NCBI RefSeq assembly: GCF_014635325.1
Contig: NZ_BMCT01000007.1
Location: forward strand, 295,548-359,547
DNA length: 64,000 bases
Direction of reading: 5' to 3'
Source: Azorhizobium oxalatiphilum
Lineage (GTDB): Bacteria; Pseudomonadota; Alphaproteobacteria; Rhizobiales; Xanthobacteraceae
Notes under the pieces: model-generated
What the model was told of the DNA's origin: nothing
Databases searched by the model: none
Seen by the model: only the letters and a program-made list of their open reading frames with translations
Shown here: positions 17,827 through 27,487 of the stretch, in pieces
Numbering within the stretch: position 1 is the stretch's first letter
How the letters are laid out: each line of letters starts with the position of its first letter
Made by a program: the position numbers and the translations under genes

Positions 17827-17946
17827 TCAGTTCAGACCGGCGATGGTCGCGGCGATGACGCCCGCGTTCGCTTCGTGAGGAGCCATGAACGCGGCGATAC
17901 CGAGAAGGGACACCAAAGCGCCGGTGAGCGCAAGCTTGCGAAGCAT
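17827..17946 (-). CDS. 39-residue secreted peptide or small membrane protein
   Basis: Very short gene with a good ribosome site (GGAGAG five bases before the ATG at 17944-17946). It starts MLRKLALTGALVSLLGIAAF and continues to HEANA|GVIAATIAGLN, so signal cleavage would leave only about eleven residues. A longer frame begins at 18009 but lacks a ribosome site. It lies antisense to its neighbours between leuC and a zincin gene. I know no function; it could be a small membrane peptide. Confidence 0.55.
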   Translation of the reverse strand: MLRKLALTGALVSLLGIAAFMAPHEANAGVIAATIAGLN

Positions 17947-18145
17947 ATCACTCTCCAAGTTCCTGTCTGTAGGGGCAACGACGACTGCGGGTAATAGTTC
18001 CTTAACCACGAAGTCGTGTCTTCAACTTGAGCGAAACGTAACGGGCGATGTCGAAACTTTGTCTTTGCCGTGATGCTGGTCACGGCCTCGCGAGCGGCAG
18101 GGCGAAAGGCCCCGCCTGCGGGCGGCCTGTGAGAGGATTGCGCGC

Positions 18146-18580
18146 ATGAGCGGCGGGCAGATCGACAACGTCTCCCTGTGGCGGACGCTGGAGGCGCCTT
18201 CTCTCGCCGAGATGGAGGTGCTGGCGGACGAGGTCTATGCCCGCCTGCCGGAGCCGTTCCGGCGGCTGTGCGACGGGATCATCATCAAGATCGAGGACTT
18301 CCCCACCGACGAGGTGCTGGAGGAGATGGAGGCGGAGACGCCCTTCGACCTGCTTGGGCTCTTCCAGGGCGTGGGGCTGGCGCAGGACGATGCGATGGCC
18401 CCCACCGGGCGGCTGCCGAACCTGATCTTCCTCTATCGCCGGCCCATCCTCGATTACTGGGCGGAGCATGAGGAGAGCCTGGGCACCATCGTCGCCCATG
18501 TGCTGGTGCATGAGATCGGCCACCACTTCGGCCTGTCGGACGACGACATGGAACGGGTGGAGGCGGCGGCGGACCTGTGA
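18146..18580 (+). CDS. Zincin-like metallopeptidase family protein
   Basis: 144 residues. The C-terminal [13 protein letters not shown] contains the metzincin-style H-E-x-x-H-x-x-G-x-x-D (His122, Glu123, His126, Asp132) that binds zinc. This matches the small bacterial family sometimes mislabelled acetylglutamate kinase (possibly PF06262). The protein is cytoplasmic with no signal peptide. Its substrate is unknown. It is transcribed just ahead of leuD, 70 bases apart, and may share its transcript; conserved proximity to leuD is common in Rhizobiales. Confidence 0.88.
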   Translation: MSGGQIDNVSLWRTLEAPSLAEMEVLADEVYARLPEPFRRLCDGIIIKIEDFPTDEVLEEMEAETPFDLLGLFQGVGLAQDDAMAPTGRLPNLIFLYRRPILDYWAEHEESLGTIVAHVLVHEIGHHFGLSDDDMERVEAAADL

Positions 18581-18650
18581 GGCCCGCCGGCAGACACATT
18601 CAGGGCCGGTGCGCCGGCCGTCACGGGATCAAGGCAAGGAGCGCCTGAGA

Positions 18651-19256
18651 ATGGACAAGTTCACCAAGCTGGACGGCGTCGCCGCGCCGATGAAGATCGT
18701 CAATATCGACACCGATATGATCATCCCCAAGCAGTATCTGAAGACGATCAAGCGCACCGGCCTCGGCAAGGGCCTGTTCTCGGACATGCGCTACAATGCG
18801 GACGGCACGGACAATCCCGACTTCGTGCTGAACCAGCCCGCCTACAAGAACGCCAAGATCCTGGTGGCCGGCGACAATTTCGGCTGCGGCTCGTCCCGCG
18901 AGCATGCCCCCTGGGCGCTGCTGGACTTCGGTATCCGCTGCGTGATCTCCACCTCGTTCGCCGATATTTTCTACAACAACTGTTTCAAGAACGGCATCCT
19001 GCCCATCGTGGTGTCGAAGGACGACCTCGACAAGCTGTTCGACGATGCGGATCGCGGCGCCAACGCCACGCTGACCATCGATCTGGCGGCGCAGGAGATC
19101 CACGGCCCGGACGGCGGCACGCTGAAGTTCGAGATCGACCCCTTCCGCAAGCGCTGCCTGCTGGAGGGCCTCGACGACATCGGCCTCACGCTGGAGAAGA
19201 AGGCCGACATCGGCACCTATGAGAGCGCGAAGCAGGACAGCCAGCCTTGGCTGTGA
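18651..19256 (+). CDS. leuD: 3-isopropylmalate dehydratase small subunit
   Basis: 201 residues, full length for LeuD. Contains the swivelling-domain signature [19 protein letters not shown] and the N-terminal [22 protein letters not shown]. Partner of LeuC in leucine synthesis. The ATG start [14 protein letters not shown] has AAGGAGC upstream; the frame is open to 18468 but that part overlaps the zincin gene. Followed by a clear terminator. Confidence 0.98.
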   Translation: MDKFTKLDGVAAPMKIVNIDTDMIIPKQYLKTIKRTGLGKGLFSDMRYNADGTDNPDFVLNQPAYKNAKILVAGDNFGCGSSREHAPWALLDFGIRCVISTSFADIFYNNCFKNGILPIVVSKDDLDKLFDDADRGANATLTIDLAAQEIHGPDGGTLKFEIDPFRKRCLLEGLDDIGLTLEKKADIGTYESAKQDSQPWL

Positions 19257-19300
19257 TTCAGGTCCGGCTTTCCACGGGCGAAAACCGTGACATCTGTTGC

Positions 19301-19327
19301 AAAGGCGCCGCTCGCGGCGCCTTTTTT
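19301..19327 (+). terminator. Rho-independent terminator of leuD
   Basis: AAAGGCGCCGC-TC-GCGGCGCCTTT with T tract (CTTTTTTCG), 45 bases after the leuD stop. Confidence 0.9.
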
Positions 19328-19510
19328 CGTTTCCTGAGGAGAAAAAGTGCCGGATCGGGGCAAAAAGCGGCTGCGGTGCAAGCCTGAAGTCACTGTTCTG
19401 CCTTTCCTATCGGCTTAAACTGAGCCGCAATCCCGCGCGTCCCGCGTCATTGGCCTCCCTCCGGGGGGGCGGGTTGCCCCCGCCATATCGCAGCGCCCGG
19501 AGGATTGCCC

Positions 19511-21469
19511 GTGCACCATGAAATGCCGCTTGTCGCCACCATCGTGGGAGCCATCGTACTGGCTTTCGTGTTTGGCACGGTGGCGCAACGGCTGCGCGTG
19601 TCGCCTCTGGTGGGCTATCTGCTGGCCGGTGTTCTCGCCGGGCCGTTCACGCCGGGTTTCACCGCCAATCCCGAGATGGCGCTGGAACTGGCCGAGATCG
19701 GCGTCATCCTGCTGATGTTCGGCGTGGGCCTGCATTTCTCGCTGGCCGATCTGCTCTCCGTCAAAGCCATCGCCATTCCCGGCGCCATCGCGCAGATCGC
19801 CGTGGCGACCCTGCTGGGCATGGCGCTCGCCTATTTCATGGGTTGGGGCATCGGCGGCGGCCTTGTGTTCGGCCTCTCGCTCTCGGTGGCGAGTACGGTG
19901 GTGCTGCTGCGCGCCTTGCAGGAACGGCGTTTGCTGGAGAGCGAGCAGGGCCGCATCGCGGTCGGCTGGCTGATCGTGGAAGACCTCGCCATGGTGCTGG
20001 CGCTGGTGCTGCTGCCGGCGCTGGCGGAAGTGCTGGGCGGCAAGGCGGCGACCCATTCGCAGGCGGAGATGCTGTTCGGCACCTCCAGCATCTGGGCGAC
20101 GCTGGGCCTGACCATGGCCAAGGTGGTGGCCTTCGTGGCGCTCATGCTGGTGGTGGGGCGGCGCGTCATTCCCTGGCTGCTGGACATGGTGGCGGGCCTG
20201 GGCTCGCGCGAGCTGTTCCGCCTCGCGGTGCTGGCCATCGCGCTCGGTGTCGCCTACGGCTCGGCCAAGCTGTTCGATGTTTCCTTCGCGCTCGGCGCCT
20301 TCTTCGCCGGCATGATGCTGAGCGAGTCGCCGCTGTCCCATCGCGCGGCGGAAGAGACGCTGCCGCTGCGCGACGCCTTCGCGGTGATGTTCTTCGTCTC
20401 CGTGGGCATGCTGGTGGATCCCGGCATCATTCTGCGCAGCCCGATCCCGCTGATCGTGGCCCTGCTGATCGTGCTGGTGGGCAAGTCGCTGGCGGCCTTC
20501 GCTCTGGTGCGATTGTTCGGCTACGGCAAGACGACAGGGCTCACCATTTCCGCCAGCCTCGCGCAGGTGGGCGAATTCTCCTTCATTCTCGCCGCGCTGG
20601 GCGTGGAGCTTGGGCTGCTGCCGCAGGAGGGGCGCGACCTCATCCTCGCCACCGCCATCATCTCCATCCTGCTCAACCCGTTCTTCTTCATCGCGCTCGA
20701 CAAGATCAAGCCGATGCTGGTGAAGGCCAAGCCGGCCTCCGCCGCCACCGCAGCCGCGACCCCGGCCGAGCCCGAGCCGGACGCCGCCCTCGTGCCCACG
20801 GCCAAGAGCAACCATACGGTGCTGGTGGGCTATGGCCGCGTGGGCCGGCTGGTGGCTGCCGGCCTTGAGACCGCCGGCACCCCCTTCCTCGTCATCGAGG
20901 ATCAGGAGGATTCGGTGGATATGCTTCGCGAGGCCGGCATCGAGGTGATCGCCGCCAACGCCGCCCTTCCGGAGGCGCTGAACGCGGCCAACGTGGCCGG
21001 CGCCCGCCGCCTCATCCTGGCCATTCCGGACGGCTTCGAGGCCGCCCGCGTGCTGCGCAAGGCGCGCGCGCTGAATGCCGAACTTGACATCATCGCCCGC
21101 GCCCATTCGGACGCCGAGGTGGAGAATCTGCGCGAGAACGGCGCCGGCTTCATCATCATGGGCGAACGCGAGGTGGCGCGCGGCATGCTGGGCCACGTCT
21201 TCGGCCTCGATGGTGCGGCCAGCGAGCAAGAAGCGCACGGCACGGCTGCGCCCGAAGATGCGCCGCTGGCGGCCGTGGTGATGGCGGACGGGGAGGCGGT
21301 GCCGCTGGATCAGCTCACCACCCTGCCGCCGGACGCGGGCGTGCTGCCGGACATTGGCGACGTGCTGGCTGGCGGCCCGCCGGAGGAGACATTGGCCGAG
21401 CCGGAAGGCAGCGCCGTGCCGGAGAGCGCGGGCGCGCGGGAGCAGGAGCGGGCGGTGCCTGTCGCCTGA
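19511..21469 (+). CDS. CPA2-family cation:proton antiporter with TrkA-N domain (KefB/YbaL type)
   Basis: 652 residues from a GTG chosen because GGAGG lies seven bases upstream; an ATG four codons later is possible. The first ~395 residues are a sodium/proton-exchanger membrane domain of about twelve helices (GYLLAGVLAGPFTPG, GLSLSVASTVVLLRAL, ALGAFFAGMMLSESPLSH). A cytosolic TrkA-N domain follows with VLVGYGRVGRLVAAGLE, the NAD-binding G-x-G-x-x-G. The C-terminal ~90 residues are Ala/Glu/Pro rich and probably disordered. Such proteins exchange K+ or Na+ for protons and often respond to NADH or glutathione adducts; which ion is moved cannot be told. Confidence 0.92.
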   Translation: MHHEMPLVATIVGAIVLAFVFGTVAQRLRVSPLVGYLLAGVLAGPFTPGFTANPEMALELAEIGVILLMFGVGLHFSLADLLSVKAIAIPGAIAQIAVATLLGMALAYFMGWGIGGGLVFGLSLSVASTVVLLRALQERRLLESEQGRIAVGWLIVEDLAMVLALVLLPALAEVLGGKAATHSQAEMLFGTSSIWATLGLTMAKVVAFVALMLVVGRRVIPWLLDMVAGLGSRELFRLAVLAIALGVAYGSAKLFDVSFALGAFFAGMMLSESPLSHRAAEETLPLRDAFAVMFFVSVGMLVDPGIILRSPIPLIVALLIVLVGKSLAAFALVRLFGYGKTTGLTISASLAQVGEFSFILAALGVELGLLPQEGRDLILATAIISILLNPFFFIALDKIKPMLVKAKPASAATAAATPAEPEPDAALVPTAKSNHTVLVGYGRVGRLVAAGLETAGTPFLVIEDQEDSVDMLREAGIEVIAANAALPEALNAANVAGARRLILAIPDGFEAARVLRKARALNAELDIIARAHSDAEVENLRENGAGFIIMGEREVARGMLGHVFGLDGAASEQEAHGTAAPEDAPLAAVVMADGEAVPLDQLTTLPPDAGVLPDIGDVLAGGPPEETLAEPEGSAVPESAGAREQERAVPVA

Positions 21470-21864
21470 ATGTGAGGTGTATTGCCACCCTTTGCCCCAT
21501 CTCGCCCGGATGCCTGCGCGCGAAAGGCAGGGATGCGCGAGGGAAGGGGGAGATCGGTGCCGTTTGAGGGGGTGTTCACCGTTGACGCGCGGCCCTCCCA
21601 CCCCTATAAGCCGGACCCGAACTCGGGCGGCTCTGCCTCCTGGGGCCCTGCCTTATTCCCGGTTTGAACCCTGCGAGGGGTTCAGGGAAGCGCCGGCGGC
21701 ACCGTCCTCGGACGGGCAAGGGCTCAGGAAAGTGCCGTCGGGCCAGTCCGGTCTTCCGTCCGCGGGGATCGGGCACCGGCTCAACTGACATCGGGCCATC
21801 GGCCCAGACTTGAAATGACGGCCCTGCCTTCCGGCGAGGCCCGACACATCCGGAGACAAGACCC
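21470..21864 (+). other. Gap upstream of rpmH
   Basis: 395 bases with no gene I can support. It holds the rpmH promoter at 21582-21610 and then a leader of about 250 bases. I see no DnaA-box cluster, in keeping with alphaproteobacteria where oriC is not next to rpmH. Confidence 0.6.
21582..21610 (+). promoter_or_regulatory. Sigma-70 type promoter for rpmH-rnpA
   Basis: TTGACG (21582-21587), exactly 17 bases, then TATAAG (21605-21610). This is the best -35/-10 pair seen in the window and fits a highly expressed ribosomal gene. Confidence 0.75.
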
Positions 21865-21999
21865 GTGAAGCGCACTTATCAACCGAGCAAGCTCGTGCGC
21901 AAGCGTCGGCACGGCTTCCGTGCGCGCATGGCGACGAAGAACGGCCGCAAGATCATTGCGTCGCGTCGCGCGCAGGGCCGTCAGCGCCTGTCGGCGTGA
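21865..21999 (+). CDS. rpmH: 50S ribosomal protein L34
   Basis: 44 residues, the standard size: [18 protein letters not shown], then [11 protein letters not shown] and a basic tail ending RQRLSA. The GTG start is preceded by CGGAGACA. Part of the large ribosomal subunit. It is first in the conserved order rpmH-rnpA-yidC-yihA; the rnpA start lies only a few bases after its stop. Confidence 0.98.
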   Translation: MKRTYQPSKLVRKRRHGFRARMATKNGRKIIASRRAQGRQRLSA

Positions 22000-22002
22000 G
22001 GC

Positions 22003-22398
22003 GTGCCTGCGGGGCTGACCATCGTGGATCGTCTCCGCAAGCGTCGTGACTTCCTGGCGGCTGCCAGGGCCGAACGGGCCAGCGTCCCGTCCTTTCTTCT
22101 GCAGGGCCGGGACCGCCGCGACGAAGCGGAACCCCGGCTCGGCTTCACCGTGACCAAGAAGAACGGCAATGCCGTGGTCCGCAATCGCATGCGCAGGCGT
22201 CTGCGCGAGGCGGCACGCCAGGTGCTGCCTGAGGTTGGTCAGGACGGCTTCGATTATGTGCTGGTGGCGCGCAGCCCATGTCTGCACGCGCCGTTCCAGA
22301 CACTGGTGCGCGATCTCGAGCGCGCCGTGACCCGGCTGCATGCCGCGAAAAAATCCAAAAAATCTTCTGCCCCCGCCGACGGAGGCCGCCCGGCATGA
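22003..22398 (+). CDS. rnpA: Ribonuclease P protein component
   Basis: 131 residues from the GTG at 22003 (a GTG at 22024 giving MDRLRKRRDF is equally plausible). Core motifs: RLRKRRDFLAAARAER at the start, GFTVTKKNGNAVVRNRMRRRLREA (basic RNA-binding segment, here cited as VVRNRMRRRLREA) and YVLVARS. Protein cofactor of RNase P, which matures tRNA 5' ends. The stop overlaps the yidC ATG (ATGA), indicating coupled translation. The Lys-rich C-terminal tail KKSKKSS is longer than in enteric RnpA. Confidence 0.95.
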   Translation: MPAGLTIVDRLRKRRDFLAAARAERASVPSFLLQGRDRRDEAEPRLGFTVTKKNGNAVVRNRMRRRLREAARQVLPEVGQDGFDYVLVARSPCLHAPFQTLVRDLERAVTRLHAAKKSKKSSAPADGGRPA

Positions 22399-24230
22399 CC
22401 GATAACAACCGCAATATGTTCATCGCCATCGGCCTGTCGCTGGCGATCCTGCTGGGCTGGCAATATTTCATCGCCATGCCGCAGGAGAAGCAGCGCCAGG
22501 CGCAGCTCCAGCAGCAGCAGGCGACGCAGGCGGGCCAGACCCAGACCGCGCCCGGCAGCAATGCCGGCAGCACCCCGCAGCAGCCCGGCGCCGCGCCCAG
22601 CGCTCCCGGCGCCGGTGGCGCACCGACCCGCACCGTGACTCGCGCCCAGGCGCTTGAGGCCAGCCCGCGCGTCGCCATCGAGACCCCGGCCCTCAAGGGC
22701 TCCATCGCCCTGCGCGGCGGCCGCGCCGACGATCTGCTGCTCGCCAAGTATCGCGAGACCATCGATCCGAAGAGCCCGAACATCGTTCTGCTCTCGCCCT
22801 CCGGTGCGCCCGCGCCCTTCTATGCGGAATTCGGCTGGACTTCGGCCCCCGGCGCCAAGGTGGCGCTGCCCGGCGCCGACACGCTGTGGACCGCGCCCGA
22901 AGGCGCCAAACTGACCCCGTCCACCCCGCTGACGCTCAGCTGGGACAATGGCCAGGGCCAGATCTTCCGCCGCACCTTCACCGTCGACGACCATTACATG
23001 TTCACGGTCAAGGACGAGGTGGAGAACAAGGGCGGCGAAGCCATCACGCTCTATCCGTACGCGCTGGTGTCCCGCCACGGCATGCCGCATACGGAAGGCT
23101 TCTACATCCTGCACGAGGGCCTCGTGGGTGTCATGGGCGACCATGGCCTCCAGGAAGTGACCTATTCCAAGATGGACGACGCCAAGCCGGTGACGCACAA
23201 GGCGACCGGCGGCTGGCTCGGCATCACCGACAAGTACTGGGCCGCCACCGTCATCCCCGACCAGAAGGTCGAGGTGGACGCGCGCTTCTCCTCCTCCATG
23301 CTGGGCCAGACCCGCACCTTCCAGGCCGATTTCCTGGCGGCCGCGAAGACGGTGGAGCCCGGCGCCACCGCTACCACCCAGTCGCGCCTGTTCGCCGGCG
23401 CCAAGGAAGTGGCCGTGGTGGACGGCTATGAGACGCAGTACCAGATCGATCGCTTCGATCGCCTGATCGACTGGGGCTGGTTCTATTTCATCACCAAGCC
23501 GCTCTTCCTGGTGATCGACTGGATCTACAAGCTGGTCGGCAACTTCGGCATCGCCATCCTGGCCGTGACCGTGCTGCTGAAGGCCATCTTCTTCCCGCTG
23601 GCCAACAAGTCCTACGCCTCCATGGCGAAGATGAAGGCCCTGCAGCCCGAAATGGTCGCCATCCGCGAGCGCTACGCCGACGACAAGGTGAAGCAGCAGC
23701 AGGCCACCATGGAGCTGTACAAGAAGGAGAAGATCAATCCGGTGGCGGGCTGTCTGCCCATCATCATCCAGATCCCGGTCTTCTTCGCGCTGTACAAGGT
23801 TCTGTTCGTCACCATCGAAATGCGGCAGGCGCCGTTCTTCGGCTGGATCCACGACCTCTCCGCGCCCGATCCGACCACGGTGTTCAACCTGTTCGGCCTG
23901 ATCCCGTGGGATCCGAGCATCGTGCCGGTGCTTGGCCCCTACCTGATGCTCGGCGCCTGGCCGCTGATCATGGGCGTGACCATGTGGGTGCAGATGAAGC
24001 TGAACCCGGCCCCGCCGGATCCGACCCAGCAGATGATCTTCAACTACATGCCGATCATCTTCACCTTCATGCTGGCGCACTTCGCCGCCGGTCTGGTGAT
24101 CTACTGGGCCTGGAACAACACGCTCTCGGTGATCCAGCAGGCCGCGATCATGAAGCGCCATGGCGTGAAGATCGAGCTGTGGGACAATATCCGCAGTGCC
24201 TTCCGCAAGAAGGCTCCGGCCAAGGGCTGA
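22395..24230 (+). CDS. yidC: Membrane protein insertase YidC
   Basis: 611 residues, typical of the proteobacterial long form. The first helix is [19 protein letters not shown], followed by a Gln/Ala/Pro linker (about residues 35-80), a large periplasmic beta domain and a C-terminal insertase core of about five helices starting around residue 370 ([20 protein letters not shown]). Conserved cytoplasmic loop with [19 protein letters not shown]. It inserts inner-membrane proteins alone or with SecYEG. The ATG overlaps the rnpA stop. A terminator follows. Confidence 0.98.
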   Translation: MTDNNRNMFIAIGLSLAILLGWQYFIAMPQEKQRQAQLQQQQATQAGQTQTAPGSNAGSTPQQPGAAPSAPGAGGAPTRTVTRAQALEASPRVAIETPALKGSIALRGGRADDLLLAKYRETIDPKSPNIVLLSPSGAPAPFYAEFGWTSAPGAKVALPGADTLWTAPEGAKLTPSTPLTLSWDNGQGQIFRRTFTVDDHYMFTVKDEVENKGGEAITLYPYALVSRHGMPHTEGFYILHEGLVGVMGDHGLQEVTYSKMDDAKPVTHKATGGWLGITDKYWAATVIPDQKVEVDARFSSSMLGQTRTFQADFLAAAKTVEPGATATTQSRLFAGAKEVAVVDGYETQYQIDRFDRLIDWGWFYFITKPLFLVIDWIYKLVGNFGIAILAVTVLLKAIFFPLANKSYASMAKMKALQPEMVAIRERYADDKVKQQQATMELYKKEKINPVAGCLPIIIQIPVFFALYKVLFVTIEMRQAPFFGWIHDLSAPDPTTVFNLFGLIPWDPSIVPVLGPYLMLGAWPLIMGVTMWVQMKLNPAPPDPTQQMIFNYMPIIFTFMLAHFAAGLVIYWAWNNTLSVIQQAAIMKRHGVKIELWDNIRSAFRKKAPAKG

Positions 24231-24247
24231 GGCCCCGGACAAGATCG

Positions 24248-24276
24248 AAAGGGCCGCGCACTGCGCGGCCCTTTTC
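24248..24276 (+). terminator. Rho-independent terminator after yidC
   Basis: AAAGGGCCGCGCA-C-TGCGCGGCCCTTTT with further T-rich bases. It separates yidC from the GTPase gene, which must then use its own promoter or read-through. Confidence 0.85.
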
Positions 24277-24385
24277 TTTTGAGCCCTGCCACCTGAGCCC
24301 TGCTACCCCTGCTTGTGCGGGCGGGATTTTTCTTTTGCTTCCGCCCGCGCTTGCGCGCGCGGGCGCGGCGGACCATAAGCGGGCC

Positions 24386-25057
24386 ATGACCGACACGCCC
24401 GTGCCCGCCGCCGACGAACCCGACGCCGTTGATCCCTTCCTGGAGACGGGGCGGCTGATGTTCGCCGCCGAATGGCAGTTCGTCACCGCCGCGCCCACCA
24501 CCGAATTCCTGCCCCCCATGCAGGGGGTGGAAGTGGCGCTGGTGGGCCGCTCCAACGTGGGCAAGTCGAGCCTCGTGAATGCCCTGACGGGCCGCACCCA
24601 TCTCGCCCGAACCTCGGTGACGCCGGGGCGCACGCAGGAACTGATCTTCTTCCGCGCCCAGCCCGAGTTCATGCTGGTGGACATGCCCGGCTACGGCTTC
24701 GCCAAGGCGCCGAAGGACAAGGTGGATGCCTGGGTGCGGACCATCCGCGCCTATCTGCGCGGGCGGGTCAATCTGGCGCGCGTGTTCGTGCTGATCGACG
24801 GCCGCCACGGCATCAAGGCGGTGGACGAGGAGATCCTCGACCTGCTGGACAAGGCGGCGGTGTCCTACGCCATCGTGCTGACCAAGTCCGATCAGGTGAA
24901 GACCACGGAATTCGCCGCCCGTCTCAAGGAGACGCAGGAGAAGATCAGGCGCCGTCCGGCCGCCTATCCGGAGATCTTCCCCACCTCCAGCGAGACCGGC
25001 AAGGGGCTGCCGGAACTGCGCGCCGCCATCGCCCGCCTGCTGGCGGAGCGGGGCTGA
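24386..25057 (+). CDS. yihA: Ribosome biogenesis GTP-binding protein YihA/YsxC (EngB)
   Basis: 223 residues. G1 P-loop GRSNVGKSS (residues 54-62), Thr switch in [11 protein letters not shown]3 [11 protein letters not shown] and G4 TKSDQVK are all present. Essential GTPase for 50S subunit assembly in many bacteria. The ATG lies 155 bases after the yidC stop; the pairing yidC-yihA is conserved in alphaproteobacteria. Confidence 0.96.
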   Translation: MTDTPVPAADEPDAVDPFLETGRLMFAAEWQFVTAAPTTEFLPPMQGVEVALVGRSNVGKSSLVNALTGRTHLARTSVTPGRTQELIFFRAQPEFMLVDMPGYGFAKAPKDKVDAWVRTIRAYLRGRVNLARVFVLIDGRHGIKAVDEEILDLLDKAAVSYAIVLTKSDQVKTTEFAARLKETQEKIRRRPAAYPEIFPTSSETGKGLPELRAAIARLLAERG

Positions 25058-25165
25058 GGCTTTTGGGCGCCCGCCCGCTGGAGTGTTTCCGTGTTGCGCT
25101 GAAACACGGAAACGCGCGATGCCTCGTGGAGATATTGCCGGGGTTGGCGTGAGAACGGGTGGGGG

Positions 25166-25726
25166 ATGTCGGCAGGTGGAGGCATCAGGACCATTGGCAG
25201 GGGAACGCCGGACTCCCGGCAGTTCGTCGCGGATGTCGAGCGCGCCATGGCGCTCACGCCCGTGCTCAACCGCCTGACCTATGCCGATGCGGACAAGGTC
25301 CGCGCCCTGTTCGAGGACATCACTGCCAGCAAGGTTGGCGAACACTTCCGGCTCATTCCGCCCTTCTACACAGACTGCGGCAAGAATATCCACGTCGGTG
25401 CGCGGGTCTTCATCAATCAGAACTGCACCTTCTATTCTCTCGCTGACATCCGCATCGGGGATGATGTGATGATCGGCCCCAACGTGAGCCTGCTCACGTC
25501 CGGGCATCCCGTCGCCCCATCCCAGCGGCGGGCGCGCCTTGAGGGGCGGCCGATCACGCTGGAGAACGGCGTCTGGATCGCGGCCGGCGCGATTATCATC
25601 GGTGGCGTGACGGTGGGGGAGAATGCGGTGGTGGCCGCCGGCTCGGTGGTGACGCACGACGTTCCCGCCAACACCCTCGTGGCCGGAAACCCGGCGCGGA
25701 TCGTGCGTTCGATCGAAGGCGAATAG
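25166..25726 (+). CDS. Sugar O-acetyltransferase, left-handed beta-helix (LacA/Maa/NodL family)
   Basis: 186 residues. N-terminal segment LTYADADKVRALFEDITA, then hexapeptide repeats (IHVGARVFINQNC, IRIGDDVMIGPNV, ITLENGVWIAAGAIIIGGVTVGENAVVAAGSVV) ending VPANTLVAGNPARIVR. The catalytic His is in TSGHPVAP. Acetyl-CoA-dependent acetylation of sugar hydroxyls is the family reaction; the acceptor is unknown. It is related to NodL but there are no nod genes nearby, so no symbol is given. Just upstream (25084-25112) lies an inverted repeat with arms GTTTCCGTGTT and AAACACGGAAAC. Confidence 0.9.
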   Translation: MSAGGGIRTIGRGTPDSRQFVADVERAMALTPVLNRLTYADADKVRALFEDITASKVGEHFRLIPPFYTDCGKNIHVGARVFINQNCTFYSLADIRIGDDVMIGPNVSLLTSGHPVAPSQRRARLEGRPITLENGVWIAAGAIIIGGVTVGENAVVAAGSVVTHDVPANTLVAGNPARIVRSIEGE

Positions 25727-26109
25727 GGCGAGGCCAGGATGACGGCTGGCTGTCTGGCCGGTGTTAGGCGGGACCGATGGTCCCGGTCCGGCTCCATAAC
25801 TCTGAAAAGAGAGGCTTGCCGGCGCGGATTGTCAGGCAATCACAGCTGGATGCGCCCGGGCGCTGGTCCGGCGGCCTGCAACGCCGCTTCTTACACGGGG
25901 AGGCGTGCCGGAGCGTAGGATGTCGGCGCGAGCAAAAAGGACATAAACGCGCATCGCGGCGGCGGGAGACGGCGCGGAATTGAGGAATGCCAGCCGGCGC
26001 CGTCCTCGCCCCCACCCGGGGCCGGCGCCTCGCGGCTTCATGTGATCCGCCACCGGGCGAATCCCGCGCTTTATTGACCCTCGCCACCGGGGGCATGAGC
26101 CCCATGGCG
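25727..26109. other. Intergenic stretch without a supported gene
   Basis: 383 bases. A short hairpin GGGACC-GAT-GGTCCC lies near 25769 after the acetyltransferase stop and may terminate it. Other frames here give no convincing protein. No RNA gene recognised. Confidence 0.5.
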
Positions 26110-26301
26110 TCAGCGACGCTTCTTCTCTTCCTGCATGAGCGCCTCCGTAGCGGCGATGGCGCCTTCCAGATCGGCGACCTTGCGGAGCGCGCCGTCGGTG
26201 GGAAGGGCATTCGCGTGGGCGGCGGTGATCAGAAGGTCGCGCTGCGCGGTCTTCAGACGTTCGAGGAGGCCCTTGAGGTCTGCCTCTGCAACATGAGCCA
26301 T
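26110..26301 (-). CDS. Small coiled-coil-like hypothetical protein
   Basis: 63 residues from the ATG giving MAHVAEADLKGLLERLKTAQ. Almost entirely helical in character, with charged heptad-like spacing and a basic end EEKKRR. No domain known to me. It lies downstream of the cold-shock protein gene, 82 bases away on the same strand, and may be its operon partner. Confidence 0.6.
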   Translation of the reverse strand: MAHVAEADLKGLLERLKTAQRDLLITAAHANALPTDGALRKVADLEGAIAATEALMQEEKKRR

Positions 26302-26383
26302 ATGAAACTGTACTCCCAAAAACGCAGAGACGGACGCCGCCGGTCAGGCTGCGTCCGTCCCCTTGGTCAAAAGCGAAGGCCGA

Positions 26384-27061
26384 TCAGTCGGCGACTTCGA
26401 TACCGCGAGCCTCGGGACCCTTGGGGCCCTGGCCAACCTGCACCACCACGCGCTGACCTTCAGCGAGGTCGGCGAGGCCGGAGCGGGACACGACGGTCAC
26501 GTGGACGAACACGTCCTTGCCGCCGCCTTCAACCGCGATGAAGCCGAAGCCCTTCTCGGGGTTGTACCACTTCACGGTGCCGACGCGCTCTTCGGTCGGG
26601 CCGGAAGCCGCGCGGGGAGCGCCGCCACCCATGCGGGGGGCGCCGCCGCCGAAGCCGCCCGGACCACCGGGGGCGCGACGGGGCGGGGCGGCTTCGGCGG
26701 TCGAGGTGTCAACCTCGAGCACTTCAGTCACCTGGCGACCCTTCTGGCCCTGGCCGACGCGGACGCTGAGCTTGGAGCCGGGCGGGACGCTGTCCTGGCC
26801 GGCCTGCTCAAGCGCGCGAGCGTGGAGGAACACATCGCCCGAACCATCCGCGAGCTCGACGAAGCCGAAGCCCTTCTCGGGATTGAACCACTTGACGGTG
26901 GCGTCAATGGGCGGACCCGACGGAACAGGCGCGCTGAAGGAGCTGCTGGGCGAGGAGAAAGCACGCTCTCCACCGCCGAACGCGCGGTCACGCGACGGCG
27001 GGGCATAATCGTCATCAAAGCCACGACGGCGCGGCTCTCGGAAGTCTCGGTTACGGCTCAT
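26384..27061 (-). CDS. Double cold-shock-domain protein
   Basis: 225 residues with two cold-shock domains: DATVKWFNPEKGFGFVELADG...DVFLH (about 53-115) and VGTVKWYNPEKGFGFIAVEGG...DVFVH (about 157-222). Each has the RNP1-like KGFGF and RNP2-like VFVH motifs that bind single-stranded RNA or DNA. A basic N-terminus with RNRDFREPRRRGF and a Gly/Pro-rich linker (GGPGGFGGGAPRMGGG) are typical of the alphaproteobacterial two-domain form. The ATG has GGAAA upstream; the frame stays open to 27289 but the extension lacks homology. Likely an RNA chaperone; cold induction cannot be read from the sequence. Confidence 0.92.
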   Translation of the reverse strand: MSRNRDFREPRRRGFDDDYAPPSRDRAFGGGERAFSSPSSSFSAPVPSGPPIDATVKWFNPEKGFGFVELADGSGDVFLHARALEQAGQDSVPPGSKLSVRVGQGQKGRQVTEVLEVDTSTAEAAPPRRAPGGPGGFGGGAPRMGGGAPRAASGPTEERVGTVKWYNPEKGFGFIAVEGGGKDVFVHVTVVSRSGLADLAEGQRVVVQVGQGPKGPEARGIEVAD

Positions 27062-27487
27062 GTGTATTTCCGTTGAGGTCAGGTCGCCAACTTTGGCTAA
27101 GGCCATCCACCATTTGCTGAACTTGTTGTCGCTTGTACTGATACCGTCTTGGAATGACCTGTTAGTCCCCCTCGACACGCTCAAGCCAGCTATCCGCTTC
27201 TCGCCTCGCAGCCTAAATGGACACGGCCGGATTTTCCGCGCGCTCCATGCAAAAACGCGCATCCCACCGGCATGAAGAGATGCTAACACACATTCCTGCC
27301 GATTTGGTACATCAATGTTTATCAGATGTGATCGATCCGGCCTCAGGAATTACGCTTTGTTTTTGCACGGGAACCCAGCGCGGGACGCAAGTTGAGCCAG
27401 GGGCGATGAACGCCTGTTCAGGGCCCGGATCCCGTGGCCAAAATGGATTGCTTGCATAACATGGCGGACGCGCGCGGAGGGTGCGGC
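27062..27487. other. Divergent gap between cold-shock and nitroreductase genes
   Basis: 426 bases with lower GC between 27080 and 27360, as expected for a promoter region and a long cold-shock leader. ACATC and GATGT form a weak inverted repeat near 27312-27332. No gene supported. Confidence 0.5.

Noticed and set aside
19415..21601. A 728-codon minus-strand frame opposite the CPA2 antiporter
   Set aside because: Composition (His/Gln/Arg-rich) and lack of any domain mark it as an antisense shadow.
25166..25726. NodL and a symbiosis locus
   Set aside because: The acetyltransferase belongs to the broad LacA/Maa/NodL family and no other nod gene is near.
27312..27332. An FNR-like box in the cold-shock/nitroreductase gap
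   Set aside because: Only one half-site is acceptable; the other half deviates too much.
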